61,356 nucleotides of DNA from Chara braunii. Its lineage: Eukaryota; Streptophyta; Charophyceae; Charales; Characeae. The notes under the pieces are model-generated. The model searched no databases and had not been told where the DNA came from. It saw nothing but the letters and a program-made list of their open reading frames with translations. Position 1 is the first letter of the stretch. Each line of letters opens with the position of its first letter. A program made the position numbers and the translations under genes. The DNA lies in assembly GCA_003427395.1 (NCBI GenBank), contig BFEA01000034.1:3415976-3477331 (forward strand). Reading direction: 5' to 3'. Positions 10,812-22,900 of this stretch are shown here, in pieces.

Positions 10812-12852
10812 GTAAGTCTTGCATCTCCCGCCCGTGTTTCCTTCGACTTCTCGCCCGCAGTATTTCTCTGCGGCCCCCTTCTTTTCCACCGTCTCCTCTC
10901 CTCTTTTCCTTTTTTGTTCGTGTGTTCGTTTCCGCCCGTGTTCCGTCGACTTTGGGAAGGGGTTCCAGAACGGACGCCCGGCGGGGAGGGAGCCAAGAGC
11001 GGGTAACCCTGCTCTCTGTCCCTGCGCTGTGCGCGTGTCATTCGTTAACCAGCTGCAAGTGCGGCGGTTAGTGGTGAATTGGATTCATTAGGCTGCGCTC
11101 CGCTAGACAACATTCGAAATGTTTGTGTTCTATCCGCCATCCAGATACATTCGGATTGAGGGAACATTTCGAGCGTATGGGGGGGCCCAATGCCAGAACC
11201 AGATGCATTTGGAGTGTTGTGTAGTGGAGTGAGGCCCATGCGCATTGGATTGTGGGACTGTTATTGTGAATGCGAGGTGAACGTCGGGGGACTGATGAAT
11301 GATCAGAAATCATTTTTTCTATGGCTCAGCGAAACTATTGGAATGCGCACTTTTCTCCAGGCAATTATACTGTAAATCAATCTCCCCTTCTGCTACAGGG
11401 ATTGGGGCCGCAACGAAGGATATGAATTACTATAATAATCTCAACATGTTGAGATACTTACATGTTGAGATTATCTCAGCAGGAAACGGCTGTTCTAATC
11501 CTCCAATACAGTAAGTATCTTTGGGGGGGCGTTTTCACTATCGCTCCCGACTCTCGAGGCTCTCTCTTAGGGAATCAAGTCGCACAACTAAATAGCGTGT
11601 CAGAGACCTCTTTCCCTTTCGAAGTGGCAATGCACGCGTAAGCGGATGTATTCGCCTGTTGCCTGTAATATCCATGTCTACAGACACCGTCGACTGCAAA
11701 TATCATGAATCAGGGCGGAATCCTCGGACGCCAGGCTTTCCTGTCTACACATCGTCGTGTAAAGTTGTGGGCCGCGGGAGATGATTACGCGGGCTTTGGA
11801 GCGGAGGGGGCAGGGCTTTGGGTTGAAACGGTTGGGGAAGGCGGGGGCTTGGCAGATTGGCGGGAAGGGAGGTGGGCGAGGGGAATTTTCCCCGCGCTAC
11901 TCGCTCACATGAACGAGGGAGAGAGAGAGAAAGAGTGAGAGAGAGGGAGAAAGACTGAGAGAGAGAGAGAGAAAAAGTTAGAGAGAGAGAGAGAGCTGTG
12001 GGCTATATAAGTAATTGAGTCTTTTGGATGTGAAGCAACCATCTCTGCATTGAGAGACGCAGTCATCGCCGTTGGAGATGATGCTTCTGGGACGAGAAAG
12101 CCAAGGATAGATGTCCGAATTGCTGCACTTTGTGCCTGGAGGCTCGCAAGAGTCAGTCAAGTACAAAATACAGGTAGGTCCTTGAAACAGATACGCCGAG
12201 ATTTTCGACGGGCGGCTGTCTGGTACTACGGGATTTCTGCATTCTCCTTGGTATGGTACCACCGTGGAGTTGTTTCCCCAGTTCCCACGATGTCGACTTT
12301 AATTGAATTGTCTCCTCAAGGCATAGGTCCTAGGGGATCAGCCTAAACCCGTTGTGTTCCGACATACGTGACAGTTTCCTGTCACACAGCTCTCCATCGG
12401 CGTTCCATCTCGAACCGCATAACACTAAGCAGGTTTTACTCTACCACACAGCGTGAGGGAACGAGTCCCTTGGGGATCCCGGAGTGGATGTGACCGAAAA
12501 TGTACGGTATGTACGGTATGCAGTTGACTCCTACGTCTTCGTACGGTGCTTTTTTTACCTTTCTGCAGTGCTTCGCGCCTTTGAAATCGTGCCTGGCTGC
12601 GTGTGTTTAGACAAAATTTTGCCGCACACCCCGGGGACGCGTGCTGAAGGGCTCGCATTCCCAATGTGGTACTTCATGAGCTTGAGAAATTCGTCATGCG
12701 GGCGACTGAAGAGCATTCCCGATAGAGGGTCGTCGATAGAGAGCAGAGGGCAACCAACCCCCGTCGCAGGTTGCGGACAGGACGGACTGCGAAGATCCGG
12801 CGGCGATCGGAGAGCAGCCGAGGTCGAAAACTCAAATTGAATAGTGCTGCTA

Positions 12853-12896
<44 letters not shown>

Positions 12897-14288
12897 CGCT
12901 GCTAAGGTTTTCAAACGTTTCTCTTCTCCACTTTCCATTACCCGTACGGGAAAAGAGGAGGAAGTCTTTATGCTAGAGCCAGTGCAAACGCAGACATTGA
13001 AAAGCTGACGATAGAGGATTTTGGGGTGGGAGGACACAGAGGCAGTTGGCGTCTCGTCGTCCGAACGTTGACTGTAACACGATCAGGTGCATGGTTGAGT
13101 GCGGTATTGCGGCCCATGTCTCTTATTCATTCATGGGGTACCTCTTTGTAAGGGCGGAGGGAGGCAGGGGAGATGCGACCTTGGAAGGCGGGGAAAATAA
13201 CAGACCAGCAATCAGGGATAAGGAGGAAGGAAAGAAGAGGAGGGGGTGGTGGTGGGGGCGTGCAGATGCGGGGAGGGTAGGGAAGCGAGGAGAAAGTGAG
13301 GGCGACGCCAGTTCATAGAACGTGGCGGCGAGGGAGAGGCGCGAAGAGACGGAAGGTGAATTATGGGAGACATCGAGAGTGAGTGATAAGCCCAACCCGT
13401 GAGCGGGGTACGGTTGAGCGCGGGAGAGGGAAGTCTGGTAGAGCGCGCGGAAAAAGAAGAGAGAAGAGGGGGAAATACAGTACAGTATAAAAGTTTGGGC
13501 GGCGGGAGTTGGGTCTGGAGGAGGTGAGAATGTAGGAGGTTGGCGGGGATGGAATGCCTCGTAGTTTTGGACGCATTGTGGGAGGTAATTCATGCCCGTG
13601 CCCACGTTTAGCCACATCTTTTCGGGGAAAAAAAACAGGACTAACCACATATTTTTCGGTAGCTCATGCGTGTGCTAACGTCTAACAACGCAGCAAGGGT
13701 CAAATACGTTGTATCTGTGTATACACAAGGGGAGGGGAGGGTGGTCGAGTTGAGGACGGAAGAGATGTGGAGGAGGTTTGGCCATGTGGCAATGATGATT
13801 TGTAACATGCTTTTTCGGGCCTGGTTGACGGACTTTGTGCGGTCCTTTGAGGAAAGGGATGTTATTACGCGCGTTTAGGGGGCTGTTTCCTACTCTCACT
13901 ATCAGCTAGGGGTGCCGGAGGTTCGATCTGGCTCAGAGATGAAGAAGTCTTAATTTTGAGTCTTAATTTTGAATGGATTCGCTGAGCGACAGTAATGTGT
14001 CGGTGTCGGCGTCGCTAAAGTGTGCATTTGCAGCACGGGCTTTCTGTAAGGATTGATGCCGCGATCTACGTGCTCTTTCTATTTATAATAATGATGTCTG
14101 TAGCTGGGGGGTAGAGGGAAAAAATGGTTCCATGGCGGAACTGCTCTTACCAGAGCACTGGGACTGGAGTTTCAGGAGGGGTATTAGTTCCGCGGCGGAA
14201 CTTCTCTTACCAAAGCACTGGAACTGGATTTTCAGGAGGGATGGTAGGGAGAGTGTAGAGGGTCAGAGCCATGGGAGAGGGAGGAGGG

Positions 14289-14345
<57 letters not shown>

Positions 14346-17300
14346 GGAGAGGGAGGTGGGGGTGTTGTAGAGAGAGGCGTTGAGAAAGTCGGAGAGGCGA
14401 AGATCATAAGAGGGAGGACGTTAGAAGGGAGGGAAGGGAGAGACGGAGAGCACAGGGGTACCGTCTTCAGCCGAATAGAACGTACGGTCATTATTGCTGT
14501 CTCTACGCAGAAATTGCCCCAAATACAGCTATGATGACCGAGTTGGGGAAATGAGAGAGGCAAGGATGGGGAGAGGGAAAGAGTGTGGAGGATTAAACTA
14601 GGCAGAGAGAGGAAGGTTGGAGTAGAAGTGGGAGAGAGGGGAAGGGGGAAGGGGGGAGAGTGCAGATGATCAGACTTAGGAGAGAGGGAACGGGCAAAGA
14701 TCGAAGGAGAGAGAGGAAGGAGTTTAGGGAGGGAGGGAGAGAAGTGAATGAGCCTAGGAGAGGCGTACAGGACAGGGCAAGGGCACACAAGCAGGGAAAG
14801 GAGGGAGGCAAAAAAGCGGAAAGGGAAAATACAAAGAAGGGCCCTGCTGCTGATACAAGAGGGCTCGCGGCTTTGGGAGACGAATCGGTCAATGGAATGG
14901 TTTGGGAGATTGCTAATTAAGGGGGGAAGAGGGGGGCGGGGGGGGGGGATGGGGAAGCGAATGGGAGACCACGCGGGAAAGGGAGGGGAGGGTGTGCGCA
15001 ACCTCGAGAAGATAGCGAGACTACGATGTTCCGCGGTGAGTGGGGGCCGCCACGAGCGGCGGAGCCACGAGAAGTGATGCCATATCGATTGGAGAATGGT
15101 GGGTGTAGGAGAGGAGATGCCTGCCTCTCAGGGTAATTGCTTCGCCGCCTCGATTTTTTTTTTGTCCATTTATTTTTTGAAACTGGGAGTTAGTGATGGT
15201 GCGATTTCTGGGTTCGGCAAAGAAAATCTGCAGTTCGATCCGCGATGTCCGTACAGTGTGGGGGGGAAGGAGACTGGAACCGTGGCCGCTGCCCCCTTCT
15301 ATTTGGTGGCGTGAACTCCCGACTATGAGGACTGTATTAGGGGCGGGAGGTAGACGTCGGTTGATGCGGTTAGGCGTGCACGAGCGGCATATACAATGGG
15401 CTGGGGCTGTTGGGAGCTATGTATGGCTTTTTCTTTCGCGGCAACGGGGGGGGAGGAGATAGGCGGAGGGAAATATAGAGGGGGGCAGGTATGGGTTAAA
15501 TATTGCGTAACCCTTGCCATTCATCTCGGTTTTGCAACCACGTGCTTTTCAAAGCATCGGCCAAAAAATAGGAATATTTGAAAAGAGATACTGGGAGTAT
15601 TTGGACCGTTTATTTATGCATGCAAGATCCATCCCGGCGGTCCAAGTATCATAGCTATAGCGATGCTTGGTGGCCCGTTTTGGACCGTTTCTGCACAGGC
15701 AGAGTCCGGCTACCGAGGCAGGTGTTTTCTTTCACTGCTACCGTCTTCACCCGAATACAACGGCCGGTCATTACTGCTGTAGCTACCTTCTTCCCCCGAA
15801 TACAACGTACGGTCATTATAGATGTATTTGAGGCATCTTTTAGTCTAGATACAACTATAATGACCGTACGTTGTATTCGGAGGAAGAAGGTAGACTGAAA
15901 GTTGCTCCACGCACAGACAGCTGTTATGACCGGGCGTTCTATTCGGGCGAGGACCGAAGAAGGCAATATGGGCTGATGATGTTGGTTGGGCAGCTTGTGC
16001 ACGATCAACGGTCCTTGGAATGTTTGATATCTGGTTTGCCGAAAAGGGTCCCGCCCAAATTTGTTGCCATCGTGAGGATTGAGTAATTAGTCAATTATTA
16101 CAGTATTACGGTATTACTGTGATCAAAGTTGATGCTGGACCCGGTCTCGATCAGGTGCGGATCCACCCGGATCCTCACCAGCAGGAAGGAGTCATCAAGC
16201 ACAGTGCTGAGCTTCAATTCTGATTGCAAGGGTGCTCTTATAATCTCCTCAGAATGGAAGTCCCACCCAGCGAATGTTTCACCAAAAAAGAAAGGAAAAA
16301 AAAAAGAAAAGAAAAAGGAAGAGATCTTGTTATGCGTTGTTGCTCGTATGCGAATGCTCTCTGAAATTTCTCTCTCTCGCTCGAACCGTCGCGTCTCATT
16401 ACCCTTTTGTCAGGTCTGTTCCAGCGGACATAGGAACGCTGAAGCAACTGGAGGAGCTGGATCTGTCTTTCAATAAGATCACGCTGCTTCCCCCTGAGAT
16501 TGGGGAATTGAAGTCGCTCAAGACTTTGTATGTTGCGAGCAACAAACTGAGAAGTCTGCCGATCCAGCTGTCTGATTTGGTCAGCCTGACAGATCTGGAC
16601 GTCGCGCACAATAAAATAACATCTCTTTGCAATCTGCCGTTGACGTCGATGACTGCGCTCGTCTCTCTCAATGCCAAGGTAAGCAAAGTTCCGTACAAGA
16701 TGCCAATCACTTTTCTTGAACACCGAGTATCCGACCGAATGAAGAAAAGCGTCTGTTTTTTACGTCAGGTATGCAAAAGATTTTGTTCTACGAAGCGCCC
16801 AGTTGTTCTTTGTGTCCCGGCGCCGTTTGGATGTTCTTTAGTATATAAAAAAGCTTGCCTTTTGTGCCTTTTTTCTTTCTTTTCTCTCTCAGGCTCTCTC
16901 TTCAGGGCATGCTCACACTGGCTACCAAAATTCAGGGTCTGTCTTCAGGGCATGCTCACACTGGCTACTACCGAAATCCCAGATTCGTAAAAAAACATTG
17001 TGTTGCGTGGTAGTCACACGGATTGCCCATTTCCCCAAATACCTGATTCGTAGCATCATTTGTGTCAGCGGCCTGGCAAGCCGCGGGGACCATCGGGGAA
17101 TTTGCGGTAAGCTCCGAAGGTTACAGCAAATTACCTTTTTTTTTTTTTTTTTTTTGGAAAGAACACACAGAAATGTTGGGAAGATAGAGGACGAAGATTG
17201 AGGCGAAGGACTGGCCCTAACATCCGGCAGAAAAAAAAAAAACTCATGAAACGTGGTAGGTGCCGTGTGACTGGAGGCGGCCTCAAAACGCACCACACCG

Positions 17301-19905
17301 GGTGCCAGTCTGCAACCGTGTCTTTTTTTAGCGATTTGGGGACATGGACGGTGGGATCAGCAGCACCACTGTATTCGCAAATCCTCTGTCCCCGTGTTTT
17401 CTCATATTTTAGTGATTTGGGACGGCAGTGTGAGCATGCCCTCCCTCACTCTCGCTCTTCTGTTCACTCTCTTTTTGTTCACTGTCCCTGCTTCGCCATT
17501 CACTCTCTGTTGTGTTTTATTTACTTTGGTAACTCGCATCTTTAGCACACTTGATCTTGCCAGGCTGCCGCCAGTGGCTCACCGGACGCAGTCCAGGGCT
17601 AAGATCGGGATATGCTGTCTACGAGGCCTTTGGTTTCAATGAAACAGCGCTTTTGTTAAGTCGGCGAAAGTCTGTGCTGGTTGTAGTCATGGTGCACACT
17701 AGCGTCCTCCCCTAAACACACCGCACCCTCATCATGGATGTATCGAGCTATTTTTTTGGTTTGATACAATCATAATGGGGGTGCGCTGTGTCGAGTGAAG
17801 AGCGCAGGGCACCAAGTAGTTGATATCCTGGTGCCCGTTGTGGGGTCCGGATTGGATCAACCGATGCAAAGCACTGCTTCGTGCACATGTGCACTGGGGA
17901 CAAGGATGAGTTTTTTTTTTTCCACGTGAAAGCAGAAGTAGAGAAGTGTGTAGGCTGTCCGGTTCAGACTGTCGATGAGGCGTGAGAATCTGGATGAAAG
18001 CAAGGTCCATGTCTTTTGCTATATGATGTGTCCGTGTAGTTTGCGCTCTGTGTGGTTATGCCTAGGAAAGCTAGAGTGTATTCCTTTGTTTAATCCCTAA
18101 AGCTACTTTCGTGGTGGTGGATGATTTAGTCTCTTGTCTGACGTCATATGCATGGTGACTCGTGTGTGCTGTTCTTAACCGTGAATTGGATTGGAATTTG
18201 GAATTTGCATTTCTGCACTCTTCGGGTCGGGGGTAGAGGTGGGAATGGCGGTGGGGGTTTGGCGATGTGGGCGTTGAAGCGTGCTCTTTTGTTTGCACCT
18301 CCGAGGCTGCTCATTGTGGTGGATGGCGCACGGATTCTCTTGTCGGATGTGATGTGGATTGTATGTGCTGTTCTTAGCAGTGTAATAGGCTGCAAGTTGC
18401 ATTTCCTGTGCCAAGTTGGATTAAATGCAATCTTGAAGGGAACGAGGGTATTGGAAGTGCTGCTCTGGACAAGGATGAAGAAGAGCGCAGAAGTGTAGAC
18501 TCAGGACTGGCGTGTGCAGCGACGGATAGTCCACGTGCTTCCCTCAAAGGTGCTGCATTTCAGGCCTTGTCTCCCCTTCACCCCCTGTTCCATGTTGTTT
18601 TCCATGCCAATCTCTTTGTCTCGTCTGGCGGGGCCTTCCGCCCTTCTCTCCTGGGGTGCTTGCTGTTTTTCACGCTTCAAAATGCTTCTGCAAAACACAT
18701 ATTTGAGCAGGCTCTGTGGAAATTGAACCTGTGAGCGATACACATCCAGTATCCGACAATGAACTTGAGTTGGCCGTGAACATTTTCTGTGGCATTCAGA
18801 TCTCCGAGGGCGCATTCTGTGGAGGGATTACAATTCATGGTCCAGAAGGGGACCAGAAGTGAATGAGGAAGGGATAACCGCGTCTGTAGGTCGGGTCCGA
18901 GTTTAGTGATAGCCGCGTCTGTAGGTCGGATCCGAGTTTAGGCAGGCGATGAGGGCTATAGCTGCAGAATATATGGTGCCCAGGTATGGGGCACTGCAGG
19001 TCCTCATGCAGACTGGTAAGTCGGGCTTCACACAGCTGGTGGATTGAGGGTCAGTGGCACTAGCCCAAGCCCAACTACACATCTTTTGGGAAAATGCTGC
19101 TCTGCTCTGTGAGGTTACCCTCTGGCCTGGTTTGCTGCGATCTATTCCTCTGCCTTTTGCTGCTTTTCTCTCCGCCTTTACTGACGGCTGTACCTGTTGT
19201 CTTGTCCTGTAGTCCTGGCTATCTGTTTGAAACTGATCAGGCTATTTGAAAAGAAAGAATCAAGGCAGTCCCTTGGCGAATCCTGAACTTTCCTCTGACA
19301 CGGAAGAAGATAGTGTCACAATTTGTCAAGAACGAGCAAGGGGGAAGAAGATAGTGTCAGAATTTGTCGAGAATGAGCAAGGGGGGCAGAGAGGTGGAAC
19401 AAGAGGAAGGTAGAAAAGGAGGAGGAGGAGGAGGGGAGAGGTTCGGGAGTAGGGAGGGGGATTTGGACGTGGGCAGGTCAGGAGTGGGGGGGGAATGTTT
19501 GGTGGAATAGGAAGATAGAATGGGTGTCAGAAAAAGTTGCTGCTTGAGAAAATGAGAACAAGGGTGGAGGAGATGGGAACATAGTAAATTGCAAAGGACA
19601 ATGAGGAGCGGGGAGGGAAAGGGAAGTGAAATGTGGAGGATGATGATGGTGGATGACAGGGACGAGCAGGAGGACGATGAGGACAAGAAGAAGTAGAGGT
19701 GATAAGAATAAGGAAGGTCTTGTGCGAGACTTGACCAGGCGTCATGATGTAGAGGTGAAACAAGCTGAGGTGAGGGAGCGGGAGGTGTAGGGAGTGGGGA
19801 GGTGTAGGGAAAGGAAGTTGCAGAAGGCGAACATGTTGGAGGAGGAGGAGGCAGGAGAAGAAGATAAATGATGAAATGTTAATACTGGAAGCAAGTAGAA
19901 AACAG

Positions 19906-19965
<60 letters not shown>

Positions 19966-22900
19966 CAGAAGAAACATAGTGTACGTTTTGCATAGAGGTG
20001 CACATGCGTACAAACACTTGCTGACTCATGCATGCCGGTGCCAGGCCCCTAATACACCCACAAGCACACGCATGCACAAGCCCCCTCCTCGAGCTGCGCA
20101 CATCGTCACGCATGCCCGGGGAAAAAAAGAAGGGAGGCACCGTTGGACACACACTCATTTATAGACCTAAAACTGAGACGTACAAATTTTGTATGTGAAC
20201 ACAGTATGTATGTCCCTATATCTACAGCTGTTGCGCAATTTACGTAGGGCTCTGTGTGTCTATCCAACACACTCTGCAAAGTTTTGGAAACTTGTTGCGC
20301 AAGAGATGCTGCATTGGGTGTAGTGGCAGGAGAGGCTCTGGGAGACTAATAATCAGGACTAGCCGGAAGAGTACCTTCAAGTAGGGATGCTGAGAGGGGC
20401 AAGAGGTCTAATGATACGGTGGCCGCGGCGGGGAGTTTTCTCAAGTTCTGTTACCTGGAGACGGTTGCCAGCTGTGGATTCTAGGGAGAGGCAGTATGAA
20501 GTTGGTAGAATTGCACATGCGGTGAATTTGGGAGCAGGAGAAAGGTGACCGGAAGGTGGTTTGACCATGAGTTCAATTTTGCTGCGTGTGTATCTCCTAT
20601 AATTGGATCTGATTTCTGAACGCGTTTCATATAACTACTGTGCAAGTTGCGAAGGGTACTCTGTATGGCCGTGTGTGTCGTTGCCTGTGTGAAAGAAGTG
20701 GGGGTTGATTGCAGGGTGGTGTGGCATGTGGACTATTTTTTTGTTTCGTCTTGTACAAGGTCCTGTTTTCTTTTTTCACCGTGTATGCTAAGGAGATGGG
20801 GCAACGGGCATTTGGAGAGGGGTTCCTGTCCTGTTCTGTTCTGACTGCTGGAGGCAGCATCACTAGGCCATGGGAAGCTTGACTTTAGTAGCTTGCTGCT
20901 GTTATTCAACCTGTCAAATTCACACAAGTAGTTATGTATTGCATCAGTTTCTGCTGAGTGCGGCGTTCTTTATGAGATGGATCCGCCTTAGAAGTGTTTA
21001 GCGAGTTGGCACCTTGGGAGGCAGCTATGTCCTCTGGTTGTGACTCTGTGAATATAGGACATTCCTCAATCCGCGAGTGCTTTTGAGCTCTGTTGGTTTT
21101 CGTTCTGGATGCCTGCGGTAGGTTCATGATTGATTGTGATGTTTTGCAGGCGTTGTTTTCTTTGGTCAGATTACCTGTAGTTGTCCACCTGTAATATCCT
21201 GGATTGTCCTGCATGTGGATTTTTGAGTTGTCTGTGAATGAACATTGTGGCAATAATATAATATTTAAGGTTCTCCAATTGTGATGATGTCCCGCAAGAT
21301 TTTGAAAGCGCACCCGAGTCTGAATGGAAGTTGAGGGGGGAACTGCGGTTCGATGGATGGTTGTATTTTTGGATGGCAGTGTAGGTAGGTGGCTGGACAC
21401 TCTGGTTTTGCCTCTGGTGGTTTGAGAGTGTTCATTGGAGCCTCGTTGATGCCATTTGGTGGTCGGCTGATTGACACTATTTTTTTTTCTATAATGCACT
21501 TGTGATGTACCACATTGGCACAATTTCATTTGTGGTTTTGTTGCTTAGGTTGTGAGCAGCATGATCGAAGTGGGAGTCGTGTAAATAAATGGGAGACAAG
21601 GAGGGAACGAGAGAACGTGACTGGCAATGCGTCCAGGGACATTGAACAGCGAGAAGAGGATGAGAACGCGAGTAGTAGGTTAGCATCTGTAGAGGGTGAT
21701 GAAGAGGTAACTTGTTCAGGTAGGGGAGAAGAGGAGGGTTGTGTGGAGAGGACACAGTCTGGGGCAACTGAAGCTAGTGATGCAGAGCATGCGGGTGCTG
21801 TGAGAGTCAACTCGTCGCTGCCTTCAAGGGAGGATACAGATGCATCCGATGTTTGTGGCAAAGTTGGCAGCTTTGCTGGAAGTCAAAGGTCTCTGGCATC
21901 GGGTGAGGGAAGGGTCACTGTCGTGGGAGTGCCCTCTACGGAGAGGGGGAATAAGGTCAGGGCATTTCGAAGTAGGATGAGGCCGTTTGAAGGCGAACTT
22001 AGGAAGGCAAGGCTGGGGGCTTTGGAAGAGCCTGACAGGAGTCCGTGTGATGGACAACAGTGTCAAGATGGCGGACCGAACTCGTGCTCAAGCAAAGTGT
22101 ACGATGGGGCGGAAGTAGCAGGCCAAGAGAATGGAAGGGACGGTGGTGAGAGTGCTGGTCCAGCTGAGGAGCAGTTGCGCCTTGGCAGACGTTCTCTGGG
22201 GAGAAACGAGGAGGCCATGATTCCAAATAAACGAATACGGCGGTCGTCAGCTGGGTTCTCCGAGGTTGCTCGAAAGTATCATCAAGAGTCTTTCTGTGGT
22301 TTTGATGATCGCTTGGAAGATGGATTTCATGATGCTGGCAGAGAACGCCCGTTCTTGTCGCTGGATGTGCTGGAGAAAGAACCTCCTTGCCTGGATTCTC
22401 GGGAAGTCATCGTGGTTGACAGGTAAGCATTAACTGATTAAAGATTGTAAGTGCTAGTCCCCACTGGTGCTATTTCCATTGCTCAGGAAGCACGCACCTG
22501 GCAGTGAGAATGGCCAGGTTATACTTTCTAGCACGGACATACCACTGACAGGGCATGGGCCTAAGTGCAATTGCCGCACACCAAGCTCAAAGCAAATGGA
22601 TGTGTGGTCGATGCCCACAGGGTGTGTATTGTTGACAGTTTGCTTTCTCGATGCATGGCATTTGAGCAAGTGTCAGCAGGCAGGTACAGGTTGAGTGCCC
22701 GTTGAGGCTGAAGGCTTGAGGTAGATACAGGTAGCCTTAGATCTTGAAAGCCTTTTTTTCTGTAATTCAGAGATGTTTCCTCAGTTCTAGGTAAATGTCA
22801 GTTTGGCACCAGGTTGAGCAAACCATGGTGTCTCAAGTGGGTTGCTACATCGGGTCGGCAGAACAAGAAAAAAAGCTCGAGGAAAGCAAATGTGTGTTCC

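Noticed and set aside
12000-12012. CTATATAAG TATA-like word
   Set aside because: Lies inside intron 1 after a GA tract; no exon with a start codon follows that fits the kinase model, so an internal promoter is not supported.
14207-15001. 264-residue minus-strand open frame
   Set aside because: Pro/Leu/Ser-rich translation of the antisense of a purine-rich intron tract including poly-G; no domain, and it overlaps intron 1.
20906-21529. 207-residue minus-strand open frame
   Set aside because: It is the antisense of a T/G-rich intron, which lacks stop codons on that strand by composition; no recognisable family and no splice or promoter context.
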